Below the pieces are notes generated by a model that saw nothing but the letters and a program-made list of their open reading frames with translations, made no database searches and was not told the DNA's origin. Shown piece after piece: positions 20,168 to 31,025 of a DNA stretch of 64,000 bases (the first letter of the stretch is position 1; each line of letters opens with the position of its first letter). Where the stretch lies: NCBI GenBank assembly GCA_037447655.1, contig JBBHKE010000049.1:90774-154773 (forward strand), in the 5' to 3' direction. A program made the position numbers and the translations under genes. The stretch comes from Zygnema cylindricum (taxonomy: Eukaryota; Streptophyta; Zygnematophyceae; Zygnematales; Zygnemataceae).

Positions 20168-21239
20168 TATAGAAATTAATGGATATTTTTAGTATTTTAT
20201 AGGTCTAAAATAAAATGCACAAAAGAAGGCGAGGGAGTATGCCTCTAACTCCTCTCTTTAGCCCCCACACGTGTCGCAATCAATAAAGGCAGTAGAGGAA
20301 GCTAGAGCCATGGCTGCCTATGTCGCTTAGAGATAGAGAGACAGGTGGTAGATTTTGGTAGATTTACCAAAACTTACTTGACGGACCCAAGATTTGATCC
20401 TGCTACCTACCGTCCGTCAAATTCAGCTGTAGGGGGTAATCTAGGATCTTTATCATGTTAGTCTAGGATTGGTGTTGATACATATTAGGTTTGACATTAA
20501 TTTAAATTATTATTCCCACGCAAGTTCGTTTTACGACGCGAACAGTTTTTAAGACATAGACACAATTTTGTATAGTACGGCGTACATTACTTCATGAAAT
20601 GAATATCGCGCATTTGTTTCGACTGCGAAACAAATACCACGCAATTAGTTTTGATGGCTACAATTAAATGCCGATCTAGATCGAACTGCCGTGATAGATG
20701 TAGAGATCATGGAATGGACGCTTACGTAGTTTTCGGTCATCGCCACGTCAAATGACACGTGGCAAAATCACATTGGCCTGCGTCATCTCCGGAGAATACG
20801 GGAACAAATCGGGATGTGGCAAACGTCGACATTTTGGCCATGCCGTACAATGGTCGTACATAAAGTACATCCGCACCTGTACTTTTATGTACGATACAGT
20901 AATCTGATTGGTCCGTACTCTAGTAGTATAAGGTTTAGGGAGGGATTTAGGACTTAGAAAATTTGGTAGGTAGACCCCTCTCTCCCATAGAGCACCTATA
21001 CAAAAGGTCAACTTTAACCCTTTATAACTTACTGCTCAACGGAGCAAATTCATAGATTATTTTTGCAAAAGACTCAGGGTATTCTTATCTTCGCAGGGGT
21101 GAAGTTAGTAAGAGTTTTTATCTGTCAAGGTGGCAGTTATTCTTGTAGAAACAGAAAGGGGTCACGGTTATCCTAGGGGCTACGAATGAGCTGCCTACTC
21201 TAACGGCCAATGGAGAACTCAGAGTTTCACCAACTGGAG
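20168..21239 (+). repeat. 3' LTR of element C (L1 family)
   Basis: Starts TATAGAAATTAATGG (TGTT changed to TATA) after the tract AAAAAATAAGTTGAG and ends CTCAGAGTTTCA. Contains the conserved GAGCCATGGCTGCCT block, the antisense tRNA-like module (20377-20468) and TAGGACTTAG (20948-20957). Confidence 0.85.
20377..20468 (-). other. Antisense tRNA-like module in L1 LTR (element C)
   Basis: On the minus strand a D-arm-like TAGACTAACATGATAAAG precedes a T-arm-like CAGGATCAAATCTTG. TTGACGGAC and GTCCGTCAA form a perfect 9-bp closing stem around the T-arm. Confidence 0.5.
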
Positions 21240-21299
21240 TTTCGCCACCTGTAATAATATGTTTTTGTATTCCTCTTCCCACGGCTTGGAAATTGGGAA

Positions 21300-21890
21300 T
21301 TACTATATCTCTTCCGCTATATCTGTAGAACTGTCAAACAGTTCCGCCGGAGAAGATGTGGAATACACAGGGTAGGAACCAGACACCAGAACATTGGTTT
21401 TCCCCCGGTTCCATTAATCTAAAGGGACCACCACTTTGGTTCATTCGGGATTTTTGAGGTCCCGAACGGTACATTGTCTTTTCCACACGCTTAAATCTAT
21501 ATTTAGCCGTGTCTAGGTGGCCATTCCCAACCAAATTTCAGATTGAGTCCCTTCAACCACTAGAAAAGATAGCTCAATTTTCACTTTCTCGCCTGCATCA
21601 TCGGAGAATTCAATGTCCATGGCTTTGATAATTCCATCGACGGGTTGACTGCCGCTGCTTACCGTGCTTAAGCAAATGTTACTTGGGCAGATTTCTGGTC
21701 GGAGTTTTTCGGTCATTTTCTGCAAAGCGGATGTGGTGATTAGGTTGGGGAGCTCTGGTGTCGACCACATCGTTCGGTATCCTCCGTACCCGTTGAGTTT
21801 GAAGTTCCCTGTCCGGTTCAAGATGAGAGCCATAAATAAGGCTTTGTAGTCCCTATCCACCATGGGTGTCTTCAGATCCGTAGACAAATA
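21300..21890 (-). pseudogene. Gypsy aspartic protease, minus strand
   Basis: The frame 21513-21887 ends EIEFSDD-like...LSFLVVEGTQSEIWLGMAT, the typical end of a Ty3/gypsy protease (SEILLGMDW). The active site is readable only with a one-base shift near 21760 as VDTRA, where DTGA is expected. LITTSALQKM and CLSTVSSGSQPV fit the same domain. It continues, out of frame, into HLDTAKYRFKRVEKT. The gene is cut at 21240 by the L1 LTR. It would have cleaved the Gag-Pol precursor. Confidence 0.7.
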
Positions 21891-22159
21891 TACGGTCGTT
21901 GATAGGGTTGCCGTGTCAACTTTCTCTTATCCAGGGTGTATATCTTCCCCCAAGGCTCGAATGAGGATATCTTCAGGCAGATTGTGGGAGAATGCCGGAG
22001 TTTTGACGTGAGTAAGGGCATATGGCATGAGTGCCGGACTAGCATGACAACAATCTTGGAGGGCCGAAGCAAATCTCTAGGTGATGATGTTCGCCAATCC
22101 GGTTCCTGCTCTTTCCCTTCCCGGTCTTCACTCTCGGAGTCGCAATCTAGGACTGGTTG

Positions 22160-22741
22160 AGTCTAGGTGTATCATCGTCCGGGCGTTCTACTATGTATCT
22201 CTCAAACTAGTCTTTGTTACTCTGTTTTTTTTTCCAATGACTCTATTTCTCGTTGTTGTTTCTCGCTCTTATGGTTTTTGAAACCGTGAGGGAGTTTAGG
22301 TTTGGTAGTCAGAGATGGCGGTTGAGATGGTTTAATCCAGAGGCCGATGTTGCTGTTAAGGATCACCGCCGGGGGAGTAAATGATAAAGGCCCGGTAGCC
22401 TTCCGGTTGTGGTCTCTCTGGCCCATTATTTCCTTGTCTTTCCTTTGATGCAAGGTGGAATTGCCGTGTTGTCGACGGTTATCTCCCACCCCTATATTCC
22501 ATGCTCCGGAAAGGACAATTCGTGCATGGTGGGCATTTGGCGGTTCCAAATCCCAGCCCATTAAATCTTCATCGTTAGTACCCGTTGTGCTTTAAAGCTC
22601 AAGCTCCGCAAGCTTCTATAACAACTCTTGCTTTTGTTTCTACAGTCATTGTGCTACAGTGAGAGGGGCGGCCCATGATGTAGATCCCAAACAAAGGGCG
22701 GCCAACTCTGAGGCCATGGCGGCCTACCGTTGGCTCTGCTG
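22160..22741 (-). pseudogene. Basic linker between nucleocapsid and protease, minus strand
   Basis: A frame at 22217-22561 is rich in Arg, Lys, His and Asn and lies between the zinc knuckles and the protease of the same gypsy element. I do not recognise a fold. It is included because position and strand agree with gag-pol order. Confidence 0.45.
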
Positions 22742-23342
22742 CTAGATATTTGTCTTTAGTCTAAGCCTCGTAGGAGCAACTGGTGCTCGTTCTGGATCCT
22801 CTTGGTTTAGCGGAACTCTGCGTCCCCAAGGATAAATAAGTTGAAGTGGGAGAGGGTTAACGGCAGTTTCTCCTTCTCCAGTGAACAGGGCAAACTGCAA
22901 CATTTCTTTGGGGACCCCATTATTGCGGAAGCATTGCCCTTCCTTATGCCCCATGAAACCATAAGCTTTGCATTTTGATCCTTCGGTGGTATATTTGCTG
23001 CGGATTTCATTTGATATTTGGGCGTCATCAAACTTGGGAAGTTTGATTTGCCGTAGTTGAGATGAGGACATTTTAGATATTTCGTTCCGGGGATTAGGAT
23101 GGTAGCTATCCTTGGTCACTGATGTTTTATCTCCCCCCCCATTCCCCTTTGAGCCGTTCCAGCTGTTTCCGGGTCCTCTCTGCCCGTTCATTTTCCCATT
23201 CCTTTAGTTTTATAGCCAGTTCCGGTTTGAGTTTCCGGGTGCATAGCTTCCACCCATGACTAGTTTGTTGACAATTCAGACAATTGAAAAGGAATATTCG
23301 ACTTTCTACTCCTATTGCTGGTTCAGGCCCGCTGTCCGCCAC
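22742..23342 (-). pseudogene. Gypsy nucleocapsid with two zinc knuckles, minus strand
   Basis: The first knuckle, CLNCQQTSHGWKLC, is canonical CX2CX4HX4C (about 23250). A charged helix KEWENERAERTRKQLERLKG follows, and after a frameshift a second knuckle, CKAYGFMGHKEGQC, in which the second Cys is Tyr. Double knuckles are common in gypsy Gag. The pieces lie between capsid-like sequence and protease, as expected. Confidence 0.75.
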
Positions 23343-24173
23343 CTACTTCCCTTTAAGTTTCCACAAAGCTTGAAGTTCAGCTTGTTCCTCCTCGCTTAAG
23401 GAGGTCTCCTTGGCAAATCTTGCAAAATTGGAGCGGGCCTTCCCGATCACGGCCTTCTCCCTCCCCTTACTGTGAACAAAGTGGTCCTACAACTTCATAG
23501 CCACCAGCAAAATATCCTTCGCGGAGGGGTTAATATCTTGGATTGCCTGTCCAGCAATCCAATTGTCCAGAGCGGTTTGCTTTGTGGGCCCTAAGGAATT
23601 TTAGACAACGATAAAATATTTTGTTACCATCGCCAGAAGGTCAATAGTTGACAGCTTTGTTTTATGGCAAAGGGTGGAAAGTAGATTGAAGAGCGTCTGT
23701 GGGGTTTCATTCTTGAAGCATTCAAATTCCGTAAATTCCTTTATGGCAGACTCATTCCTTTCGGTGTATTGGAGTCTCTATATGTTCAGTAGAGTGGTAC
23801 AAGGGTGGGGATAAGGGTTGGGATTTGCGACCATCCGAGTCGCAGCTCCGGCGGCCATAATGGCTTGTAGCTGATTGACATAGGCCCTTCCTTAGGCTTG
23901 CAGCTTCATGTCATCTGTAAAGTGGGCAATCACACGTTTTGCCACTGTTGCAGCCAAGTCGGCCTGCGCTTGTAAAAGCGCCGCGTCGAGATTTGGATCC
24001 GAGATCTTAATGATAAGAGCCATCAAGAGTGGTTGACGCTCCTTGTAATCCGCCAACGCCCCTCCAAAAAGGTAGTTGACCATCATAGGGAAAAATGTAG
24101 TCTCGATGTCATACGTAATGACTCCTTTTGTGTATTTGTTGATCTCTGATTTTGTGAAAAATTTCTATAGCAA
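23343..24173 (-). pseudogene. Gypsy capsid-like region of Gag, minus strand
   Basis: Minus-strand fragments read ECFKNETPQTLFNLLSTLCH, LDNWIAGQAIQDINPSAKD and, at 23892-24086, DAALLQAQADLAATVAKRV. They are helical in character and have the order expected upstream of the zinc knuckles. Stops and shifts are frequent. The assignment rests mainly on position. Confidence 0.55.
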
Positions 24174-25130
24174 CTAAAAATCCAAAAAATCGATCACTGA
24201 GCTATCTCCTGTAAAGATCCATATGTCCCCCATTTCCTTTTTTTCCTCAACAGAATTCGTTAAAGGGGAAGAGGAAGGCCCGGTGGGAGTTACAAACTGA
24301 GGCGGAGAGATGACTCCTATATCCTTTTCCTCGGGACTAGGACCGTTTCCTCCTGCGGTAGAAGGTGCTGCCTTGAGATGTGTGGATCCCCTTCCCACAG
24401 TGGAAGTTCCAGCGCTTGAAAATATGGTTGGAGAAAGGATGTTCCCCACTGCTCTTCTATATCCTGGAGAGTATTGTTCTTCCCTGAAAACTTGCTCCAC
24501 TGATGGGATGTGGAAACGAGGTCGAGGACCTTGGGGAATATATGGTGGCGGAGTAGAGGACGACTTGGGGCTTTGAGGAAAAGGTGTCTGTCTCATAGGT
24601 CGCCTTCCCGAAGTCTCGAGCGGAAGAGTTCCTAAATGGGAAGAAAGGGAATGCGTGTAAGGAGGAGAGTAGGCAGGGACATGTTTATAGGGTAAAACAG
24701 GCAGATCCGGTGACCCACGGATTGCTGCAGCGGAAGAGAGGGATGGGGAAGGAGAGGAACGAGGGGATGAAGATGAATGATCTCGGAACACTTTGGGAGA
24801 TGGCGAAGGAGGTGTTGACTCCCTCAAGGGAATGTGAATCCTCACGTCCGGTCGTAACTCCACCAAAACCTCCACGGTGGAGGACACCTCCACCAAGACA
24901 AATGTAAGCTCCTCCCAGGGAACAACAATAGATTGAAAAGCTAAATCTGCACCTAAGCTCTTCCTGTTAGGTTCGATGTTTTCCCCCACTGCCCGCGGAA
25001 GAGGAGGCCCTCGGCCGGTCTTTGAGGAAGGAACGTCGCACTGAGGGCGTGCAAGAGGAGAGGTTCCCTGAGCTATCGCTTCGGGATACGACCTTGGCCA
25101 TGGTGTAGTAGGAATCTGCATACTAAGAAC
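24174..25130 (-). pseudogene. Pro/Ser-rich N-terminal Gag region, minus strand (315 codons open)
   Basis: A 315-codon frame without stops, extremely rich in Pro and Ser, with SPSPKVFRDHSSSSPRSS and PPYIPQGPRPRFHIPSVEQV. It has no recognisable domain. It lies directly upstream of the capsid-like part on the same strand, so a disordered Gag N-terminal extension is the simplest reading. It is one of the longest open frames of the window, which may reflect biased composition. Confidence 0.5.
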
Positions 25131-26340
25131 CCCACTCGACCTACGCCGAGCTTCTCAAATGAGGGTCAACTCATGTTCCCTTAACTTCCGCCTTTCTAAC
25201 TCCTAGGCCTCCCTATCTACCGTGGCGGGTCCGGGCCCCGCCTTAGCCTGGTCCTTGGATTTTAGAACTTCCACCAGTTCCTTAGCTTTTTAGACTACTT
25301 TGGTAAAATCCGCTATCCCCATTCTTGGAATCTCGTGATTATTAGGTCTAGTCCTCCACCGTCCTTTAGACAAATCTTCTGGACCCATCCTCGAAACCTC
25401 TAGATTAGTAGGTTTTAATTACCAGAACCCTCCAGCAAGGCACATATGAGGGACTATTGGAGAGGTTCTCTCGGTGGAGACTGACACTAGAGTTGGGGAA
25501 GTCTCTTCGTTACGAAAAGGTGCAAATCTCCCCTTGTTGTCCTAGTGGTCAAACCTCCTTCCTCCCAATGGATCTCGAGCTTCCCTTCTGCTACCCCTTG
25601 CTCCCCTACGAGACCGCGAAGTGGTGCGTCCCTGGAAGGTCTGCTGGCCGTAGTATCTTGGGAGGAAGATGGAGGAGGACAAGAATAGGAACCCGTCTGG
25701 GATCAGTCTTGCACTAAGTATAAGGAACTACTCTCAGAAGAACTGCTTAAGATTTCCACCACCCCTCCCACTGTTCGAACCACTCATGCTCGATCTATCG
25801 AAGCCACTCTCTACAACAACTCCTGCTTCACCTTTAGTTCATGGAGGTGGTGAAAGGGAAAGAGTTCTTTACGACCAAGGCGGCGTGGATCCGCCAAAAC
25901 CGCTAGATCAATCAAAATCTCGGCCTTGGGGATCTTAGATCGGGTATGAAGTCCGACCTCCGGAAGATGACCGAATAGGGCTCCCTCTGAGCTTTCCTCT
26001 TTGGCCAGGCCTTGGGAGACACTCGGTCCCTTTCTTTTGCTTGGGATCTAGCTTCCTTCCTTTTCTCGGCAAAGGCCCGGGCTGCCTTAGCCAAAGATGG
26101 GAAATGTTCGGGAGTTAAACTAGGAGGAGATGGGGGAGAGGGGGCCCCAAATGGTTCCTTGACCGGAGAATCAAAGACGTACGCCATGGGTACAGACTCC
26201 TCGGGAATCTGAGACTCTTCTTTACGTACGGGCTCCTCTTGCCTACCTTGCTCTCTAGATCCATTATCTGGAGTCTCTCCTTCTATGTGGCAGCAGGAAA
26301 GAGAACAGAAATATAAAGTGGAACCGTAGATCCCTTCCAA
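25131..26340 (-). pseudogene. Continuation of the Pro-rich gag region, minus strand
   Basis: The frame 25912-26340 includes APSPPSPPSLTPEHFPSLAK and then AARAFAEKRKEARSQAKERD, a charged helix. Between 25131 and 25911 no frame dominates, although Pro/Ser-rich pieces persist. It is probably the 5' part of the same gypsy gag. The plus-strand frames 25457-25938 are its shadows. Confidence 0.4.
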
Positions 26341-27248
26341 AAAGGATAACTTCCACTGTTAAAGCTCTTATCCCCTCTAATTTGAGCGGACAGATGGGTT
26401 ACTTTTTAGTACTCTGCTTTCTCCACCGACAGTCTTTAACACTTGTCCCCTCAAAACCCACTGTTGTGAATAAGGCGGTCGCAGTTAGCTTTGTAAAGGT
26501 CACACCAAAGCAAAAAAGGAACTACAAATGAAGACACAAATGCACTACCACGTAGAGATATAGAAATAATATGATCGGTTGTTTCAGATTTAACAATATC
26601 GCCTTGCCCCAAAAAAGAGAATAAAAGATTAAAAATATGAAATATAGTGAAGCAAGATAAACATACCCCGGAAATTAACGATGACAATGAGAAAAAGGCG
26701 ACCCCTCTTCGATGGTTTTATAATTGGGTATGATACTCCTTCACCCCTCGGTGTACGCAGCTCGGAACTGACCAAACTCTTCTCGATTTCAAACAGCAAA
26801 AAGTCCAAAAATCACCCAAAAGGGAGGATAGTGCCAACTACCCACCCAGACTATGATTTCCCACACAAGACAAATCCCAAAACCAAGATGGCAATAGAGT
26901 CAAAAAAACAAACAAAGATTCTCCAAATAAGGTTTGTCGGAATTTTTGAGGGTTTTCACATGAGACAATACTGAAATGAAACTTGTCACCTTCGGCCCCA
27001 AGTGCCTTATACAACAAAAGTTTGTCAATTTCAGGTCCAAAAGTCAAAACTATGCTATCAACCAATGAGTAGCAAGCAAAACCAATCAAACTTACATAAG
27101 ACAAAATAGACTGTACTACATTTCGGGCAAAAAGTTATGCTTGTGAATACGGCTAGATCCGCGGCCGAAAGTTATTATTGGTTCCACTATTGTAAGAGAA
27201 AGTGCTAAAAAAGACACGACAGTGCCAAACTTTGACCTAAGTTAATTA
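26341..27248. other. Unassigned region, possibly a gypsy LTR
   Basis: No coding sequence is supported. On the minus strand the sequence TTATTCACAACA followed by GTGGGTTTTGAGGGG (about 26465) could be an LTR end and primer site for the minus-strand gypsy gag, but no matching second LTR is visible in the window. The rest shows nothing recognisable. Confidence 0.3.
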
Positions 27249-27592
27249 GTGGACCAATGGTCAACTGAACCTGAACTGAATTGCTACAAACAGTTAGAAA
27301 CACAATCTAGACTACAATCTGAGAGTTTACATGGCAATCCACAATGTACCCCCCACGAGGGATGGCGGAAGCTAGTACTATGTAACGGAACTGCCATCTT
27401 TGAAAAGATAGATCTTGGTCATGCGGCCTCCGTTAGGCGCGAAATAAAGTGCGTCTTGTTCAGTTGAGGAAATACCATAATCCATTCCGGTTGGGTGCAC
27501 TTACACCTCCGTACTCTGAGAACATTACGGGTCGAAAGGCCCTGGAAATCCTTGGTGATATAAAGGTGTGCTTGAAAAGCACCTGAGCTTGA
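27249..27592 (+). pseudogene. DNMT3-like cytosine methyltransferase, N-terminal catalytic part, in gypsy G2
   Basis: From about 27351 the frame reads EGWRKLVLCNGTAIFEKIDL, then GHAASVRREIKCVLFS, which resembles motif I of DNMT3-type cytosine-5 methyltransferases (LSLFDGIATG...). It is followed by NTIIHSGWVHLHLRTLR and, after a frameshift, ALEILGDIKVCLKST, where GDI fits motif III. The sequence is cut at about 27592 by an L1 LTR just before the expected catalytic PC(Q) motif IV, which is missing. The C-terminal half resumes in the same frame phase at 29387. The domain would transfer methyl groups to DNA cytosine; this copy cannot. Confidence 0.55.
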
Positions 27593-28326
27593 CACCAGTC
27601 CGTCGTAGAAGTCCGTTAGGATATATAGAGTTTGATATGTATTTAAACTATTGTATGGTACTAAAACCGATAAACTAAAATATGTACAAACGAACATAGA
27701 ACTAGTTAAAGTTTAGTGCGGAAGTCCTTTCGCACAAACAAATGAATCCGATTTTGTTTCGACGGCCGACATTTAATGTCAGATTTAATCCGACGGCACA
27801 CATCACTCCCGAGATCGCGGAATGGTCACTTTAGCGTTTATAGAAATGGCATGACCTGGCGCCACGTGGAAAGATAATATTTGGTAGCAGGAAATCCAGG
27901 GAGCGAACGGACGAGTGAAGATTCACACGCGTTAAGTCAGCGGCCTTATCATACACTGGTCGTACATAAAGGACATCGGCTTTCGTACCTTTCTGTACTT
28001 TACAATCATATGATTCGTTCATACTTCAGTTGATAGGTGCTGTGAGAGGGGCTTAGGACTTAGGAAAGTTTGGTAGGTTGTCACCTCTTTCTAAAAGAGC
28101 TTTGTATTAAATTGGCATATTTGTCAGCTCATAAATTATCGGCGCGTTGGCCGTTTTCAGTGAATATTTTTGCTACGGACTCAGGGGAGTCCATGCTGCA
28201 TAAGGGTGCAGTCAATCTATCAGTTTGCCTTCTTGGACAGCAGTTGTTGTGGCTTGAAGTGGGTTAGTAAAAAAATATCTAGAGGCTCCCTGAATTCTTT
28301 ATTCCAATGGAAGACACACAATTGCA
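27593..28326 (+). repeat. 5' LTR (truncated) of the collapsed L1 element
   Basis: Matches 28650-29386 from CCAGTC(C/T)GTCGTAGAAG onwards and ends CACAATTGCA. TAGGACTTAG is at 28054-28063. Confidence 0.85.
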
Positions 28327-28377
28327 AAAAGTGTGGACTAAAATTAAAGTTAAAGTAAGACTAGAAAATAAAGGGAG

Positions 28378-29386
28378 TGTTGAAATTACTAGATTTATAT
28401 GGTATTTTCTAGGTCTAAATAGATCAGTAAAATAAAAAAAAAAAATAGCGTACAGCCGGCCTCCACCTCCTCTCTCTAGCCACCATACTTTTTGTATTCA
28501 CTGAAAGATAGAGAGGGTGGTTGAGCCATGGCTACCTTAGTTCAACAAGAAAGACTAAAGAGTGACTTATGTCACTCTTAACAAAAGGTTGAGTTCGGCA
28601 GGACTCGAACCTCCGACCTGTAAAGTACGATGTAGCCGTTATTTCTAACCAGTCTGTCGTAGAAGTGTGTTAAAGTACATGGGGTTTGATACATATTTTA
28701 AACGTATACATTAACATAAAACTAATAAACTATAATAAGAACAAAATAACATAGAACTAGTTAAAGTTTCATTGCGGATGTCATTTCGCACGAAACAAAT
28801 GAATCGGACATTTGTTTCGACGGCAGACATTTAATGTCACATTTAATCCGACGGCATATATCACTGTCGGGATCGCGAAATGATCAATTTGGCATTCATA
28901 GACGTGGCATGACCAGGCGCCACGTAAGGGGTAACATTTGGTCGCAGGAATTCCAAAGAACATACAGACGAGTGGAAAGATGGCACGCATCCACATAGTG
29001 GCTTTCTAGTACACAAGTCGTACAGAAAAGACATTGGCCGTAGTACCTTTCAATAGTTTACAATCTTGTGATTGGTTCGTACTTCACTAGATAGGGGTTG
29101 TGAGAGGCGTTTAGGACTTAGGAAAATTTGGTAGGTAGCCACCTCTCTCTTAGAGAGCTTTGTATAAAATTGGTATTTTTGTCGTCTCATAATTTATCGG
29201 TTGGTTGGCCATTTTTCAGTGATTCTTTTTGCTACGGACTTAAGGGAAGTCCAGGCTGCATAGGGGTTTAGTTAGTCTGTCAATTTCTCTTCTTAGGCAG
29301 CAGTGGTTGTGGCTTGAAGTGGGTTAGTTAAAAGCTATCTAGAGGCTTCTTGAATTCTATAGTCCAATAGAGGACACAGAATTGCA
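28378..29386 (+). repeat. 3' LTR of the collapsed L1 element
   Basis: Starts TGTTGAAATTACTAG after the polypurine tract and ends CACAGAATTGCA. Contains GAGCCATGGCTACCT, the antisense tRNA-like module (28586-28665) and TAGGACTTAG (29112-29121). Confidence 0.85.
28586..28665 (-). other. Antisense tRNA-like module with perfect B box
   Basis: On the minus strand GGTTCGAGTCC (complement of 28601-28611) is a perfect pol III B box/T-arm. Upstream, GACTGGTTAGA resembles a D-arm, and the 3' side GCCGAACTCA resembles an acceptor strand. The 5' acceptor partner is not recognisable. This is the best-preserved of five copies in L1 LTRs. Confidence 0.6.
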
Positions 29387-29960
29387 AAAACAGGTTGCCA
29401 ATAGCAGGAATCAAGTGACGCAAGTTTTAAAGGCTCCACTACTTTTCGATGCAGCGCAGATGGGCTTTAGAGCTCACAGAGTTAAGGCTTATTGGAATAA
29501 TTTGATCCCCTTTCAGGTGCTCAAGCAACTCTTATAGAACCATCAAACATATCCCTAAATCACTCCCCAACAAATTCTCCCACCAGGGCAGATTGCCACT
29601 CCAATCACAAAAGCTAATCGTACCCCGTTCTTCCAGTGCAACCCAGGGTCCCCACGGCGAGTCCTTCCAACCTTAGTTTCCTTTCCCAACAACAATGCAT
29701 ATCGGCAAAGAGCGGCAGGTATAATATTTGATAGCAAAGCTAGAGCTTGGACAACACTGAAAATCGAGGAACGCGCACAAACAATGGGATTCCAACGTTC
29801 CACTACGGCAACACCAGGTATTTTAGACCTCGAAAGGTGCAGCCTAATCGGACAGAGTATGGATTTGAATGCAGTGACATGGGTGTTGCATCATTCTCTT
29901 GCCTTTTCTAGTCTCTATAACCCGCAGTTACGGGCAAGTTACCTTCAAGCTCCAAAATTG
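29387..29960 (+). pseudogene. DNMT3-like cytosine methyltransferase, C-terminal part, in gypsy G2
   Basis: One frame reads AHRVKAYWNNLIPF, which resembles the H/R-RYFWGNLPG motif VIII region of DNMT3. Two stops follow (about 29535 and 29556), then PTLVSFP, EERAQTMGFQRSTTATPGI (motif IX region) and LIGQSMDLNAVTWVL (motif X, normally GNSM or GRSMD). The same open frame continues without a break into SYLQAPKLLAMQ and the gypsy pol linker, so the methyltransferase is part of the polyprotein between protease and RT. In DNMT3 the C-terminal motifs shape the DNA-binding and target-recognition face. Retrotransposon-borne DNMTs have been published in charophyte algae and dinoflagellates. Confidence 0.7.
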
Positions 29961-31025
29961 TTAGCCATGCAGGCCAAATGGCAGCTTGAGGGAGGGAGAG
30001 AGACAACGAGAAAGATTTTACAATCAAAATTTTCCCTTTCTGGCATTTCACAAAAACCAAGGGATTCCATAGTGGGGGGGAGAGGAGGCTCAGAAAGGGA
30101 CAGCTTAGTGGAAGTTGTCAGCAGTAGCACCTGGCGAAGGGGAACGAGTAGACCCACAGGTAGGACTGGAATTCGATATCACCCAGTGGGGCCGACAACA
30201 ACAATCATGGGCAGTATTACAACAAGGAAAGATGGATTCGACCTTAGGGGAGCAACTAGACCCTCAGCAAAAGGCTCAGCTCTCGAAACTATTAGACAGT
30301 AACAAATAGGTGTTTTCCTGGTCTGACACCGATTTGGCATTTATAAGGGAACCCCTTTTATAATAGATTTAACAGATGAGACGGCAATAGTTTGGGAAAA
30401 TCAGTACCTTCTCAGCTTTAAAGAGAAATAATTCATCACCCTCAAAATCCAAACATTGGTGGATGCTCGATTGGTGCAAAAAAGTACGGGACTCCACGGG
30501 TTCGCATCCTCGACAATTCTTCCTCCCAAGATGGAATCATCCAAAAGAACCGTAGATTTCTGGATGTGCAAGGACTATCGTATGCTGATCACCGCAACAA
30601 TTTGTGACAGGTATCCATTGCCAACCCCATAAAATATTTTTGACTCTCTTGCGGGGCTACAATATGCTCCACTCTGGACATGAAAAACGGGTTCCACCAA
30701 ATCGTGATGGAACCAAAGAACCAGGAGAGAACTACATTTTGGGATGGGTCCAGGTTGTACGAGTGGCTTTATATGCCATTCGGCCTAAAAAATGCACCAG
30801 CGAAATTCCAGCGAGCAATGGACGAACCTCTCCAAGGCATCGATTTTGCAAGGTGTTATATTGATGACGTGATAATCTTCTCCAAGACATTCGAGGAGCA
30901 CTTGGAGCACATACAGATCGTCCTCCGTGCCCTCCAAGCAATGGGCTTCAAATGTCATCAAGGAAAGGGTATTTTTGGGTTGCAAAAAATTATTTACCTC
31001 CGGCATGAGGTAACCCCGGGATAGT
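29961..31025 (+). pseudogene. Reverse transcriptase of gypsy G2
   Basis: After a linker (29961-30230) the RT starts with EQLDPQQKAQLSKLLDSNK and VFSWSDTDLAFIREP. It continues with HGFAS, CKDYRMLI and DRYPLP, then in other frames NGFHQIVMEPKNQE, FGLKNAPAKFQRAMDE and YIDDVIIFSKTFEEHL (catalytic YIDD intact, about 30860). FGLKNAPAxFQ and YxDDVIIFS are diagnostic for Ty3/gypsy. Multiple frameshifts inactivate it. Confidence 0.9.

Larger units (their letters stand above)
16940..21239 (+). mobile_element. Element C: copia retrotransposon, 5'-truncated
   Basis: Plus-strand protease, integrase, RT and RNase H are followed by a 3' LTR of the L1 family (20168-21239). Gag and the 5' LTR are missing; the element begins within the protease, directly against gypsy G1. 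It shows that the L1 LTR belongs to a family with a complete pol. The nonautonomous element A could therefore have used such a partner. Confidence 0.85.
27593..29386 (+). mobile_element. L1-family LTR pair with collapsed interior, inserted in the methyltransferase
   Basis: A 5'-truncated LTR (27593-28326) and a full LTR (28378-29386) are separated by only 51 bases. The residual interior, AAAAGTGTGGACTAAAATTA then AGAAAATAAAGGGAG, matches the 3' end of the element C interior (AGTGTGGTCTAAAATTAAAG, 20133) and the L1 polypurine tract. Nearly all internal sequence is therefore deleted. Both LTRs end AATTGCA. Methyltransferase sequence flanks both sides. Confidence 0.85.

Noticed and set aside
22081-22281. 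Plus-strand frames within the gypsy gag region (also 24310-24576, 24710-24907, 25457-25938)
   Set aside because: They are shadows of the minus-strand gag and have no recognisable motif.
26465-27100. 5' LTR of the minus-strand gypsy
   Set aside because: TTCACAACA then GTGGGTTTTGAGGGG is suggestive, but there is no second copy or defined other end. Listed only as a possibility in the spacer entry.
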